Notes under the pieces: model-generated
What the model saw: the letters and a program-made list of their open reading frames with translations, nothing else
Database searches by the model: none
What the model was told of the DNA's origin: nothing
Translations under genes and position numbers: made by a program
Shown here: positions 27,624-39,201 of the stretch, in pieces
How positions within the stretch are numbered: the first letter of the stretch is position 1
How the letters are laid out: the number at the start of each line of letters is the position of its first letter
Source of the DNA: Mangifera indica
Taxonomy: Eukaryota > Streptophyta > Magnoliopsida > Sapindales > Anacardiaceae
Length of the DNA stretch: 64,000 nt
Assembly: GCF_011075055.1 (NCBI RefSeq)
Contig: NC_058141.1
Location: 12,719,639-12,783,638, forward strand
Direction of reading: 5' to 3'

Positions 27624-28305
27624 GGCCAAAGTCTTCCCACCCTAAATATTTATAAGTACATGTTTGTAAAATTTTAAAAATTTAAATATTTATTTATAAT
27701 CTAATTTTTATTAAAAATCTCAATTATAGTTAAAGATATAATTATTATTTATTTAAAAAATTTAAATTTTTATTATATTTTTTATTATATTTAAAAATTT
27801 AATAATTTTTTTCATTTAAAATTTAAAAAATAACAATTTTTTTCATAGAGATTTATCTTAAACTCTTCCACAACAATTGTTGGCCGTCCTCTCCTTTAAT
27901 GTAGATTATCCTCTCTATTAACGATCAATGCACAACAAAGAAATCTCGATCTTCTTATTACTTTGTCGAGCCATCGTGCGATGAAAAAATTTTGATCTTT
28001 TTTTCGTGCATCAAATAGTGAAAGAGAGGACTACAAACGACTGATAACAATGAATTATCGTTGGAGAGTTTAAAAAAAAAAAACTTTAAAAGAAAAATTA
28101 TCACTTTTTAAACTTAAAAAAATATTATGAGATTGGAGAGAAAAATATAATAAAATTTTAATTTTTTAATAAATAATAATTTTACTTGTAATTTTAATTA
28201 AAATTGTTAATAAAAACTGAATTATAATTAAATAATTAAATTTAAAAAATCTTGTAAATATATCTTTATGTTTTCATTAAAATTTGGGTGCAAAATAGTC
28301 GGGCC
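27624..28305. mobile_element. MULE-type foldback element (decayed)
   Basis: Left end GGCCAAAGTCTTCCCACCC; right end read inward GGCCCGACTATTTTGCACCC. Inside each end the family's AT-rich arm sequence follows in inverted orientation. Flanking 9-mers TTACCAATT and TCACTAATA match at six of nine positions, so the target duplication is eroded or coincidental. Confidence 0.6.
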
Positions 28306-28510
28306 TCACTAATAAACAAAAAAAAAATAACAAACGAGGGTTTTACAATATAACTTTGGGACAAGGCTGCAGCCTGCAGGCTTTTTCAGGGAAAGGCCCC
28401 GACGGGGCTTTATAGGCGGCTGTCTCCGTCCTCGTTGTCGGTTCTTCGGATTACGATTTTTTTATTTATGACGTGGCTCTTACGCGCATGTAATTTTAAT
28501 AATTATAATA

Positions 28511-29201
28511 GGCCAAAGACTATTTTCCACTAAGGTAAGTTACAATCTCAAGTTTTCACTTTTTATCTTTAATAATATTAAATATTTACTCATAAGCAGT
28601 TAGAATTAATAGAATATTAACCCCTTAAAATTTTATTTTTTTTTGTTCCCTTAAACTTGAAAAACTAAAAGTTTTTTTCCAACCTAAGTTTTTAAAAACT
28701 GTATTTCTCCTCTAGGGATTCCAAACTTCAGATCCAATTTTTTCAATGACGATTGATGATCTCTAAGCATTTACTCTCTCTCTCCGATGGCCCCTCCTTC
28801 CAATCGTATATTTTCGACGTTGTACGACGTTATTGTTGATGAAAACGACAACTCCTAGGAGGGGAAGACGTCATATGATCAGAAAGAAGAGACACTGGAG
28901 AGGAAAAGATGTTGTCTGGAGATCATCGGTCATTACCAAAAAATTCAATTGAAAGTTTAGAAATCCTAAAGGAGAAAATATTATTTTTGAAAACTTAGGT
29001 TGAGAGAAATTATTAGTTATTAGAGTTTAGGGGTAAAAAATAAATTAAATTTAAGTTTATTTTGAATATTATAGATAAAATGATGAATTTACTTTTGAAT
29101 CTATTTTTTTTAACCATTTATAGGTAGGTAAATGACTTTTCAAAATTAACAAGTGTAAACTTGCAGAAAAAGTAAACCTTGGGTGGGATAGGGGTTTGGC
29201 C
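28511..29201. mobile_element. MULE-type foldback element with perfect 9-bp duplication
   Basis: A 691-bp element starting GGCCAAAGACTATTTTCCAC and ending, read inward, GGCCAAACCCCTATCCCACC. It is flanked on both sides by the identical 9-mer ATTATAATA (28502-28510 and 29202-29210). The arms are mirror-like and the core is slightly GC-richer. A 9-bp duplication is the Mutator-superfamily signature. No transposase is encoded. Confidence 0.88.
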
Positions 29202-29824
29202 ATTATAATATATTTCACTAACCCCAACAATAAACGTGAAGTTTTAAGAATGATTATCATCTCAAAAGTCCTTGGAGATTTGCAGTTTCAGCGCCTTAGG
29301 CTTCAGTCATACATACATGCCCGTGGTCAAGTCGGAAACTTTGGTTGTAATATTTTAATTCTGAAAGCAGTTGAATTGCAGAGGGCCGTCTAATTATAGA
29401 AATAAATGCAGTCCATTAATGCCCAAATTTAATGAATGGACTTGAAGAGAAAGGCAGGAGGGTAAGGTAAGGTAACCGTTGGAGTATGTTTACCTAGAGC
29501 AGAGACAATGTGGCAGTTGTGATTGACAGAAAGACTTAAGGCGTGGCCTGCCACAACAGGCCTATTCGGACGGCAGGTACGGATGCGCCGAATACGGCAG
29601 ATTACCAGGACCTTTATATTGTAAAGTGGGTCGGGTTAGATCCGACCACAAGTTTACATTTTTTGTTTTTTTCTGCTACCAGCTCAGCTGGCTCTGGCTT
29701 TCTGGTTTCTTAACTAGCTGCAATATATTGAAATCCAAAGTAGTGTAAAGTATAAATAGTTGACCCAACTGCAATGCGCAGAGGCGGGAGAGATGTATAA
29801 AAATGGCTAAAACCTTAATATATG

Positions 29825-30557
29825 GGCAAAGGATCCACTCAAATTTAGTTACATTCGCAAAGGTACGTGTACAAAGTTTAAAAAATTCGAAAATTTACCA
29901 ATACCATAATTGTTATTAAAATTTTTGTTAAAAATAAGAATAAAATTATTATTTTATTAATAATATTAAAAAATTTAAAATTTATTATATTTTTTTTCTT
30001 AAGTTTTAAAAACTAATAACTTCATCATTGTTTAAAATTTTTTAATTTTGAAAAATCATATTTTCTTTTCAAAATTTTTTTCACCTCTCTGACCACTATT
30101 TTCAATGTTGATAACATTCTCTCTCCACCCTAAACAGTTAGTTAGAGTATGAAAAACAACCTAAAACAGATCTCTTTATCATCGGATCTCTTTGTCTCTG
30201 ACAAAGAGATTTATTCTAGGTTGTTTCTCATGCATCAGTCAATAGTTTTAGATGGAGAGGAGAACTCATCGATGTCAGAGATAATAGCCAAAGGGAAGAA
30301 GAAAAAAAACTAAGATTTGAAGGAAAAATGTGACTTTTTAAAGTTAAAAAATTTTAGATAATGTTAATTTTAAAACTTAAAAGAGAAAATATAATAAATT
30401 TTATACTTTTTAATATTATTAATAAAATAATATCTATATTTTTAATAAAAAAATTTAATCTTAATTAATAAATAAGTAAATATTTTAGTTTTTCAAAATT
30501 TTATAGGTATTATTTTAAAAACGTAATTAAACCTTAGTGTGACATAGTGCTTTGGCC
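29825..30557. mobile_element. MULE-type foldback element with perfect 9-bp duplication
   Basis: A 733-bp element with left end GGCAAAGGATCCACTC and right end read inward GGCCAAAGCACTATGTC. Both sides carry the identical 9-mer TAATATATG (29816-29824 and 30558-30566). The inner core includes a palindromic CTCTTTGTC block around 30170-30205. Non-coding. Confidence 0.86.
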
Positions 30558-32129
30558 TAATATATGTATGCATCGAAACAGAGTCAGAAAAGAAACACAG
30601 AAATGCACGAATTTCGGTGTTAATATCTCTAAAAATTAAAGAAACACAGAATGGTCTGGATTCTTTGGCAAACTTGTGGAGGTCTCTAAGCTAGGAAATT
30701 CTCCGTGGTTGAATCCATAGAGTAAATGGTGTAGACTTGTTAGTTTGATTTCAATTTGGGCCTTTTCTAAATTGGGCCTTCAGTTTTACACAAGCCTAAT
30801 ACAAAATACAACTAAGGCCGAAAAGAGACTCAAACTTTCTATGCTTAACCCATGATTTTTTTTTATAAATAATTTTTGTGTAATTTATAATAAATCGTAA
30901 TTAGTGGTGAGGCGTGAGTGGAGATGTGAGTAATTGGGAGCAAAGGACAAAAAGAGGAAGAAGCATAGTGGACACAGTCACACAGTGCCCACCTGAGTGT
31001 GCTTTTTAAGTACAAATTCTGGCCTATATAATATATCATCTGAAAATATAAGTATAAGCAGGCACTCTTTAGTCTTCATTGAGCTATTCATCTAATTTGG
31101 AAGCCTTAAATCATGCAATAAATAAATGTGTGTACATCACATGAATTATTCTACAGGCAAGGCAACATTCAATGTAAATTAGCGGTGAGCACGTAGAGAA
31201 TTCTTCTTGACTGTCTTTCTAAAATTCAGTGTGAAAGCTTCTTGTAGCCGGCGGCCCTCTAGTCTTCCTTTCAGATTTTGATTTGGGAAATTCTTTTTGG
31301 TCAAGTAAATTTTATCTAGTCAACTTTACCGTTCAAAATCCATCTAATATTGGTTAGACAAAAAGAATGAGAAAGACTAGGGGGGTTTTGAGTGTCGGTG
31401 GCATGCCAATGATGGATGATGCTGGAGTCCAAAATTTGACAGTTGACATGACGATTTTGACTTTTGGGGTCATTTTCAGAGGGCTGAGAGCTCAGTTTAC
31501 ATTTCATCTACGCCCCACGTTTGGTGTCAACGAAAATCAACGGGAAAATCAATCATCCAATTTCCTAAGAAAACGCCAAGTTTAAGTTGAATATTGAGAC
31601 TTAATGAACGGGAGATCTTTGAATATATAAATAAAACAAAATCAACTACCAGATTTAACGTTTTTATTCGGGATTTGGGATCTGACCTAATTGGTTAAGT
31701 AATGACATGGGCATGTGTTTGGTTGAATAATTCTTAAGCTCACAAAAAAATTCTAAGTAATGTTGTTAAAAAAATTTAAGACAAGTACTGGAGGCTACCT
31801 GTAATTCCCCTTGTGCATTTCGTCAATTGACACGTGTCTTTTTACTGCGGTTAAAAATAAATTACGGCTAGTTAGTTTGGTTGTAGTAAAAAGTGGTGAT
31901 CGGATAAAAAAATATTAAAGACGCACGGTCTCTGAGTGGCAGGGATTGTTATAAGCATATTGCATTTGTATTGTGTACACAACTAGTGTCCAGGAAGCCG
32001 AACACAAAGCCGGCTTCGTTTCACTTCCAAAACTTCTCTCTCTCTTTCAGTCATCACTGTTTGGCCTATCCCAACTCGAAGTCTTTATCTTTTTTGGATT
32101 CACTTGTTTTTGTTTGGTGTGTCTGCGAG

Positions 32130-32177
32130 ATGCATAGATGCTTATTGGGATATGAACCGTTGATTGTGTGTGAATAA
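32130..32177 (+). promoter_or_regulatory. possible upstream ORF of PBS1
   Basis: An ATG at 32130 opens a 15-residue frame (MHRCLLGYEPLIVCE) that ends at TAA, 66 bp before the PBS1 start codon. If the transcript begins upstream, it would be translated first and could reduce PBS1 translation. The transcript start is not visible in the sequence. Confidence 0.3.
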
Positions 32178-32243
32178 ACTGATTTTTTTTCTTTTGTCTC
32201 TTTATTTTTGGGGAAGAGAAGGATTTTGATTTGATTTAAGGAG

Positions 32244-35200
32244 ATGGGTTGTTTTTCTTGTTTTGATTCGAGGGAAGAAGAGAATTTGAATCCAGTTAAA
32301 GAATCTGATCATCAAAAGCAAGGCCAACCTACTGTTTCTAATAACATTTCGGGGTTGCCTTCTGGTAAGTTTTGTTTATAATATAGTTCTTTGTTATTGC
32401 TATATTCTTTGGCTATTGAGTTGATCGATCTGATCTGGGCCTGATTGATTAATTGGTGATTGAGATAAGATGCTGATGATGCTTATTTTGTTTGGTTATT
32501 TTTATATTGTTTATTTTGTGTAGTTCTGCATCATTAATCAGGTTGTTTAGATTTAGGAGCTATCATCATTCCCTTCATTTTTTGGATCATAACTAGATTG
32601 ATTTTTGTTTTGAAAGACTTTTAAAACTTTAAATTATGGATTGCGATAATTACAAGTGAGATCTCATGATGAATTTAGATCACTCGGGTTGATCTGATTG
32701 GTGATTCAGTTAGTGGGATTGGAAACGGTTGCTTAATTTTAAGGTCAGATATTGAAAATATAAAAATTTCGTTCAATCATCTTTACTTACCATGATTAAA
32801 GTTCGAATCCATTATCGTTTCTCGATGGTTTGGATTGATATTAGTTTAATCAATCTTTCTTCCCTTGACCTATGTGGTAAAAATTTGTGTTCTTCTCTGT
32901 CTTTTTAAAGATAAGGAGCTTAATTCGTGACCTTAGTTGCCTAGTTGGCATTAGATAGCAGTTAGGTTGACTATTCTTTGTTTTGTGGAACCTGCAGGAA
33001 GAGAGAGACTCAGATCAAGAAGCAATGGAGGATCCAGAAGGGAATTGCCAGTTCCCAAGGAACTTCCTGGCGGTGCCAATATCGCAGCTCAAACATTTAC
33101 TTTCCGTGAGCTTGCAGCTGCAACCAGGAATTTCAGACCAGAATGTTTCATAGGGGAAGGGGGTTTTGGACGTGTGTACAAAGGGCGGCTTGAGAGCACT
33201 GGTCAGGTATTTATTCTTTTTTCACTTTATTTCATCTATCCAAATCTGAATTAGATTATGTAGCTAAAATAAATAGACTTGATATCATACCTAGATTTAC
33301 TGGCATTAGGTCTTTCATTCTTGTTGATTAATTTATCTTTACCTACCTATAAAGGAAGAGTAGGAAAATTTGTATACTGAAACAGCATGATAATTATGGC
33401 AATATAAGGCCAAATATTTGAAAAATGGAATGGTTTTGAATAAATTTTACTATTGTGTATATGTTTTCCAAATATGTTCTAAATCCCTTCTAGAGCACCA
33501 AATTGGTGAATCTGTTTAATCTGATCAGGAGAATCAATAAAATTATCAAGTGGCAAGGCTTCTCCAGGCATTGACTTGTGATCTTTGTTGGCATACACCT
33601 TTTTTGCCTAAGTTCCTACCCATAATTGATTCTTGAGCGCATACCTTACACCTGTGATGTGATATTATTTGTGGGGTTACTGTTGTATCTTGATCTAGTC
33701 AACCTTTCTGGAAAGAGAGCAGCTTTCTTTATGTGTTCGGATGTGATTTCTCTATTCAATAATCTAGTGAACATTTGATTCAATGTTGCTATTAACTTCC
33801 TATAACTGCATGCATATGCATTAGCTGTGATTACTTAACCACTTAAACAGAAGAAACGTCAGGAAGATGTAACTACCCCTTGCTGTTTATTTGGTTAATT
33901 CATTCCTTGCTTTTATCGAAGCTGCAATGCATGATAAGATTCTCCTAATAAAATTTGTAACAATACCAAAGAGATCTCAAGTCCTTTAGCCAACGTAGGA
34001 CAATTCAAAGATTTAGACTTTCTGATTAAGATTTCATTAATTATGAGATTTTACTGTCATGCCTTCATGGTACCACTGCAGCTTCTGATCTTGATCTTAT
34101 GTATAGAATAGTGAATGTGTTCTTGATTTCTCTCTCTGTTCTTGGCAGGTTGTTGCAGTCAAGCAATTGGATAGAAATGGCCTTCAAGGTAATAGGGAAT
34201 TTCTGGTGGAGGTGCTCATGCTCAGCCTCCTTCATCACCCAAACCTAGTGAACCTGATTGGATATTGCGCTGATGGGGACCAGCGGCTTCTTGTATATGA
34301 ATTTATGCCCTTGGGATCTTTGGAAGATCACCTTCATGGTAACATTTTGTTGCACTTCTGAGATTCCAAATCTTATGCTCTTTAATTTATTCATAGTTTC
34401 ACACACACCTTGCACAACTCTAGAATCTATCAGAATTTTATCATATTTGAATCCTATTAGTAGGTAGTTTGAGATGGTTAAATGACAGTGCTATCATAGG
34501 TGACATACTGCTTGCTGAAATGATGAGATAGATGATAGGTTGATTGAATAAGATATTAGTCCTATGATTAGTCAAATACTTTGTTGCCAATAACAAGTAG
34601 TTGAGCTATGCCTCTGTAGTAACTCATTCTTGTTATGTTTGAATTAGTGCGATTGAAATAAATGAACTAGCAATAGGCAGAATTGCTGAAATCCTATTTG
34701 ATGGATATATATTTTTGCCTTATACTATTTGGAGTGTTTCTTTGATGTGTTTGTAAACATTAGGCATTGTCTAAATGAATAGTGAGCTATCATGTTTTAT
34801 GGAAAAAGGAGAGATAATGCCAAATAGGTAGACACAACTTAAATAATGGACTTTTGATAATCATTTCATTCTATAATTTTGCTGTCAACACATGCAAGTT
34901 GTTTCTTTGTCACAGATCTTCCACCAGACAAGGAACCACTTGATTGGAACACAAGAATGAAGATAGCAGCTGGAGCAGCCAAAGGTTTGGAATTTCTGCA
35001 TGATAAAGCAAACCCTCCAGTTATTTATAGAGACTTTAAGTCCTCCAACATATTACTTGATGAAGGATTTCATCCGAAGCTTTCTGATTTTGGGCTTGCA
35101 AAGCTTGGTCCAGTTGGAGACAAGTCACATGTTTCCACAAGAGTTATGGGAACATATGGTTATTGTGCCCCTGAGTATGCCATGACTGGACAATTGACAG

Positions 35201-35915
35201 TGAAATCTGATGTCTATAGTTTTGGGGTAGTCTTCTTGGAGCTGATTACTGGACGAAAAGCCATTGACAGTACTCAACCCCATGGAGAACAGAACCTAGT
35301 CTCATGGGTAATATATTTAAATGTTGTGAACTGTTATAACAACTTATCTGATTGTTCTATAACAGTTCTTCCAGCCAAAAGTTCAGTCATTTCTTTATAA
35401 TTGAGACTGATAGTGGTTTTATGCATATATAGGCGCGTCCGTTGTTCAATGATCGAAGGAAATTTGCTAAATTGGCTGATCCACAACTTCAGGGCCGGTA
35501 CCCAATGCGTGGTCTCTACCAAGCTCTAGCTGTGGCATCAATGTGCATCCAAGAACAGGCTGCCACTCGCCCTCTGATTGGGGATGTGGTCACAGCCCTC
35601 TCTTATTTGGCAAACCAGGCATACGACCCTAATACAGCTTCACACGGCTACAGAGGTTCTGGGGAGAAGGATGATAGAAGAAGCAGGGATGACAGAGGTG
35701 GAAGAATATTAAGAAATGAAGAGGGGGGAGGATCTGGACAAAGATGGGACTTGGAAGGGTCAGAGAAGGAAGACTCTCCAAGAGAAACTGGTAGAATGTT
35801 AAACAGGGATTTAGATAGAGAAAAAGCTGTTGCTGAGGCCAAAATGTGGGGAGAGAATTGGCGAGAAAAAAGGCGACAAAGTGCCCAAGGCAGTTTCGAT
35901 GGCAATAACGGGTAG
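32244..35915 (+). CDS. PBS1: receptor-like cytoplasmic kinase PBS1
   Basis: Exons 32244-32364, 32998-33206, 34149-34338, 34916-35307 and 35433-35915 give 464 residues (Arabidopsis PBS1: 456). MGCFSCF carries Gly2 for myristoylation and Cys3/Cys6 for palmitoylation, so it should sit at the plasma membrane. Kinase features: [11 protein letters not shown] glycine loop, Lys115 (VVAVK), YRDFKSSN with Asp213, DFG at 231-233, and the activation loop [27 protein letters not shown] (241-247) is the site cleaved by the Pseudomonas protease AvrPphB in Arabidopsis PBS1, with the same numbering. Residues 292-296 are STQPH where Arabidopsis has SEMPH, the segment needed for RPS5 recognition. PBS1 is a subgroup VII RLCK with a minor role in pattern-triggered immunity. 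It converges on the SWEET gene. Confidence 0.96.
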
Positions 35916-37087
35916 TTTTTACCACTCCTAGCAATCTTATCAGACAGTGGAGGATACATTGGAAGCTTAGCTATAATTCCAGCGGGTTCATCTGGACAGC
36001 TTGACAATGCTTCTCTCCTGAGTGGGCATCGTAAGAGACTTGGTGCAACCATCTTTAAACTTTTTTTCTTTCTGTTTATCGTTTTTTATTTTCTTTGATT
36101 GGAACATAGAGGACGAGGATGATTATGATTCTGTAAAAGAGTGTACATTATCTGCTAGGAGAGTGAAAGCAGAACAAGACGTATTTATAAAAATTTTGAG
36201 AGTAAACGCGTCTTGCTCATCTTGTGCTTCTTCTCACCCATGTCCTCTGTGTCTTTTTGTCTTCTTCAAAGTACACTTTACCAACAACTTTACATAATTT
36301 TATCAAGCAATTTCGTGTATTAGTCATGGTAGTTCATTTATGCATACGCAAACTTTCTAAACAACCCCGTTTTCTACCTAACACTGTTTTTGCTTTTTAT
36401 CTTGTCTGATTGCCTTCTTGCCACTTGTTGCTTCTTTTAACAATTTGGCATCAAAGATCTCCGTCACTTCCATATTATATTAAAATTCCTTATGAATTAT
36501 TTAATTTCTTTCGCGGAGATGAGATAATTGCTTGCTGAATTTGAGCTTATCCGCAAGGTACAACAATATAAAATGGAGTACCGTAGTGAGTTCCATCTGG
36601 CATAACATAGGTGGAGCATTGTATTGGGGCATGAATTTTCAACTCGTGCAACATAGACCGTCCTTGAAATGGGTCCATCAAATATCAAAGTGGATTTCCT
36701 GGGTTCACGATTTTGATTCCAAGCGTCCAGCTTGTTCATGTGTAGCTCCTTAGTTTCTATGGGGTATCTAAGTCATTGATGCTTCTATCAAGATTCATGA
36801 GCTACCAATTGTCAACTATTGAACGCACGAAATATTATGTTTCTATCTTGCAATTGCTGAAATAGCTAAATAGACTGTAGATTATAAAGAAACTGAACAG
36901 CATGCATAAGAACAAACTTGGACAGCAACTGTATCTGTGACATGGTTATTGAACAAAACAAAGAACAATTATGAGAGTAGCTTAATTAAGCTTTCATTTT
37001 CGATTCATACGTGCATATAGTGCAAAAAAAATAACAGGAAAGGGAAATACACAAAGCTTCTTTTGTTGTGTGAGAAGTATGTGGGGA
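35916..37087. other. convergent intergenic region
   Basis: About 1.2 kb between the stop codons of PBS1 and the SWEET gene. It must hold both 3' UTRs. A small open frame on each strand near 36.5-36.75 kb has no family match. Confidence 0.5.
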
Positions 37088-38850
37088 TTAAATAGCTACG
37101 CATATTTCATTTTGTTGGACGCCATCCTTCGAAATTACTTCCAAGCTTATCTTCGGTTTCTGGGGCTCCTCTATTTGTTCATTGTGTTTTGCCTCTTCAA
37201 TCAAAATATCTCCATTAACTTTGGCTTCGACTGGAATATCAACTGGATATACTTCAGAAGCTCCCAATGTGCCAAGTATAACGATATTCTTCAAGGGTTC
37301 TTCAGGTAGCTTTTTCTCTTCTGTGATCTTACTGGCTTTCGTGTAAATCGCGTAAAGGATCATCTGGAGTAATCCCAGGACGAAACCCAAGATGTTTGGG
37401 AGCTGGAGTATTATAAAAACAAACAAAATATGAGAAAATTTAATGTTACAGATGAAATAAAAGCCAAAATACGAAGGAAGATTAAACAACTTACAGCTAT
37501 GCAGATGTCTTTCTGGAAAAGGCCATAGCCGAACCACATAATTGCACTCAACGTAAGGAAGAATGATAAGTTGAATGGCATGAACTTCACACTTTTAGTT
37601 CGAATAACTTGTGCCTGCAAAACAATTAATCAATTAACCGAATGATAAGTATAAAATACCCAAAAAATGATCTTTTCGAGTTTGGTTGTTAATTAGTACT
37701 CACCACAATGCTCAAGGGTGCTGCAAAAACACTCACTGATAAGGCAACACAAATCCAACCAAGAACTTGTATCCGAGTATCATCACCATGAATAAGATAG
37801 TGCGTAACAATGAAGATAAAAAAGAAGGCTCCCAGGTTCATTATAGCAAATAGTTTGATAGTTGATTTCTGCAGCCATATAATTAATAGGGTAAGTTGAT
37901 TGTTGTTGATAGTCACGAAATTTAAAAAATAAATAAATAAACAGTGCCGTTTTCCATCCTGATTACCCGGCCCTCTTTTGGTGCATAAACAATGTACATA
38001 ATGATGTAAATGGTCTCTACAAAACATCCAAAAGAGTTGATGGTGATGAGAAGAAAGGCATTTTCTTTAAGCAATGCATAGTAGAGCCATAGCAATGAGC
38101 TGAACAACGCCGCAAGATAAGGCAAGGACTGGAAACTCTCGGTTGATTTCTTTTTGAAAATACGATAAAATGTCGGCCTGTGAAAAGCGTATAGCTAATC
38201 ATTTTCTTCTCATATCAAAGCGTATATGTAAATAATATTCCGTTTCTTTTCAAATTGAAAAAGCTAATAAAGGTAAATTTATACTTACACAGGAGCAAGA
38301 TACACAAGAATGGAGAGGATGTTGCCTGCCATCGATCAATCCAAAAAAAAATTTTATTAGATGAATTCATATAACAATAAACAAATATTATTACTGCAAC
38401 GACAATCTATGTGTATGCTTGAACAGTATTTTAACTAATAAACATTTTTAATGGTTCACTAGTTTTAACTTTTGTGCATAAAATATAAGCAATAGATATG
38501 TTACTATGAGGAAAGTTGATCATCTTTTACATGCCCGCCTGAAATTTACCAAACAAATATAATATTCAAAATGATTCGCATGTGTTATATTAAAGTATAG
38601 TGCTGTGTAGCAAACTAGCTGAGAAATGGACAGACTGGTAACTTAATATGAACTACGGACAGATTGGAGATTAAAATACAAGAAGGCTGTATTGAGATTA
38701 ATGGGATTTTTAAGAAGGTGAGTCTTTGAGAGAGCAGGATTATGAAAAATGAAGAAAGACATATGCATGGTAAGGTTGTATATATGTATATATACCTAAG
38801 ACGCCAAATGCAACTCCCCATTGATGGTGGCTGATACCCATAAGAGCCAT
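37088..38850 (-). CDS. SWEET15: clade III SWEET sugar transporter, SWEET15-like
   Basis: Six exons, 38796-38850, 38289-38325 (the conserved 37-nt exon 2), 37967-38177, 37704-37868, 37495-37614 and 37088-37402, encode 300 residues with seven predicted membrane helices. The first MtN3 repeat includes [20 protein letters not shown], and the second starts near [21 protein letters not shown] hydrophilic tail of about 80 residues follows ([20 protein letters not shown] onward). Clade III SWEETs are plasma-membrane sucrose uniporters acting in phloem export, seed filling, nectar secretion or senescence, and are frequent targets of pathogen effectors. The sequence and position next to PBS1 and a NAC083-like gene point to SWEET15/SAG29 (AT5G13170). 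All splice junctions keep the frame. Confidence 0.93.
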
Positions 38851-39002
38851 CTCTCTAAAACAAAAGTTTCACAGAAGATGAAAGCAGCAGGGGCTGAAAC
38901 AGAACCCTAGCTGGCTCTTTCTGGCTCTGAAGCACCCTCAAAATCGCATGCAAAACTGATTCGAATGCAATGAGGATGGCCCTTGTAGGTTTAGGAAGCG
39001 GC

Positions 39003-39012
39003 TTTTTATATA
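39003..39012 (-). promoter_or_regulatory. candidate TATA box of the SWEET gene
   Basis: TATATAAAAA on the minus strand about 155 bp upstream of the SWEET start codon. SWEET promoters often have TATA boxes that effectors exploit; here the motif is read directly and the use is inferred. Confidence 0.5.
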
Positions 39013-39166
39013 CAAATTATTGGCATATATAGTAATGAAAAAGAAGGAGAGTGTGCGTCTTGAACTCATTCTTGTTGCATGACAAGAGAAGCTTTTAGTA
39101 GGTGGCGTTGCTTTAAATCATTCACCCAACTATTTTTTCACACCACCCCCCACACCCACACCACGC

Positions 39167-39168
<2 letters not shown>

Positions 39169-39199
<31 letters not shown>
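39169..39199. repeat. 31-base poly-C tract upstream of the SWEET gene
   Basis: An uninterrupted run of 31 C on the plus strand (G on the SWEET coding strand), preceded by CA- and CCCCCA-rich sequence from about 39141. It lies about 320 bp upstream of the SWEET ATG. Such a tract can form G-quadruplex or i-motif structures. The run length is also prone to sequencing and assembly error. Confidence 0.85.

Positions 39200-39201
<2 letters not shown>

Larger units (their letters stand above)
27562..32243. other. intergenic region holding three foldback elements
   Basis: No gene was recognised between the glutaredoxin and PBS1. Elements at 27624-28305, 28511-29201 and 29825-30557 fill nearly half of it. 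The stretch at 29.2-29.8 kb and 30.6-32.2 kb is ordinary spacer; the last 300 bp probably contain the PBS1 promoter and 5' UTR. Confidence 0.5.

Noticed and set aside
31367..31585. A plus-strand 72-codon frame upstream of PBS1
   Set aside because: No family resemblance and no splice or promoter signals; also overlapped by a similar frame on the other strand.
36497..36753. Overlapping 73-80 codon frames between PBS1 and SWEET
   Set aside because: Both strands are open and neither resembles a family; probably chance in a 3' UTR region.
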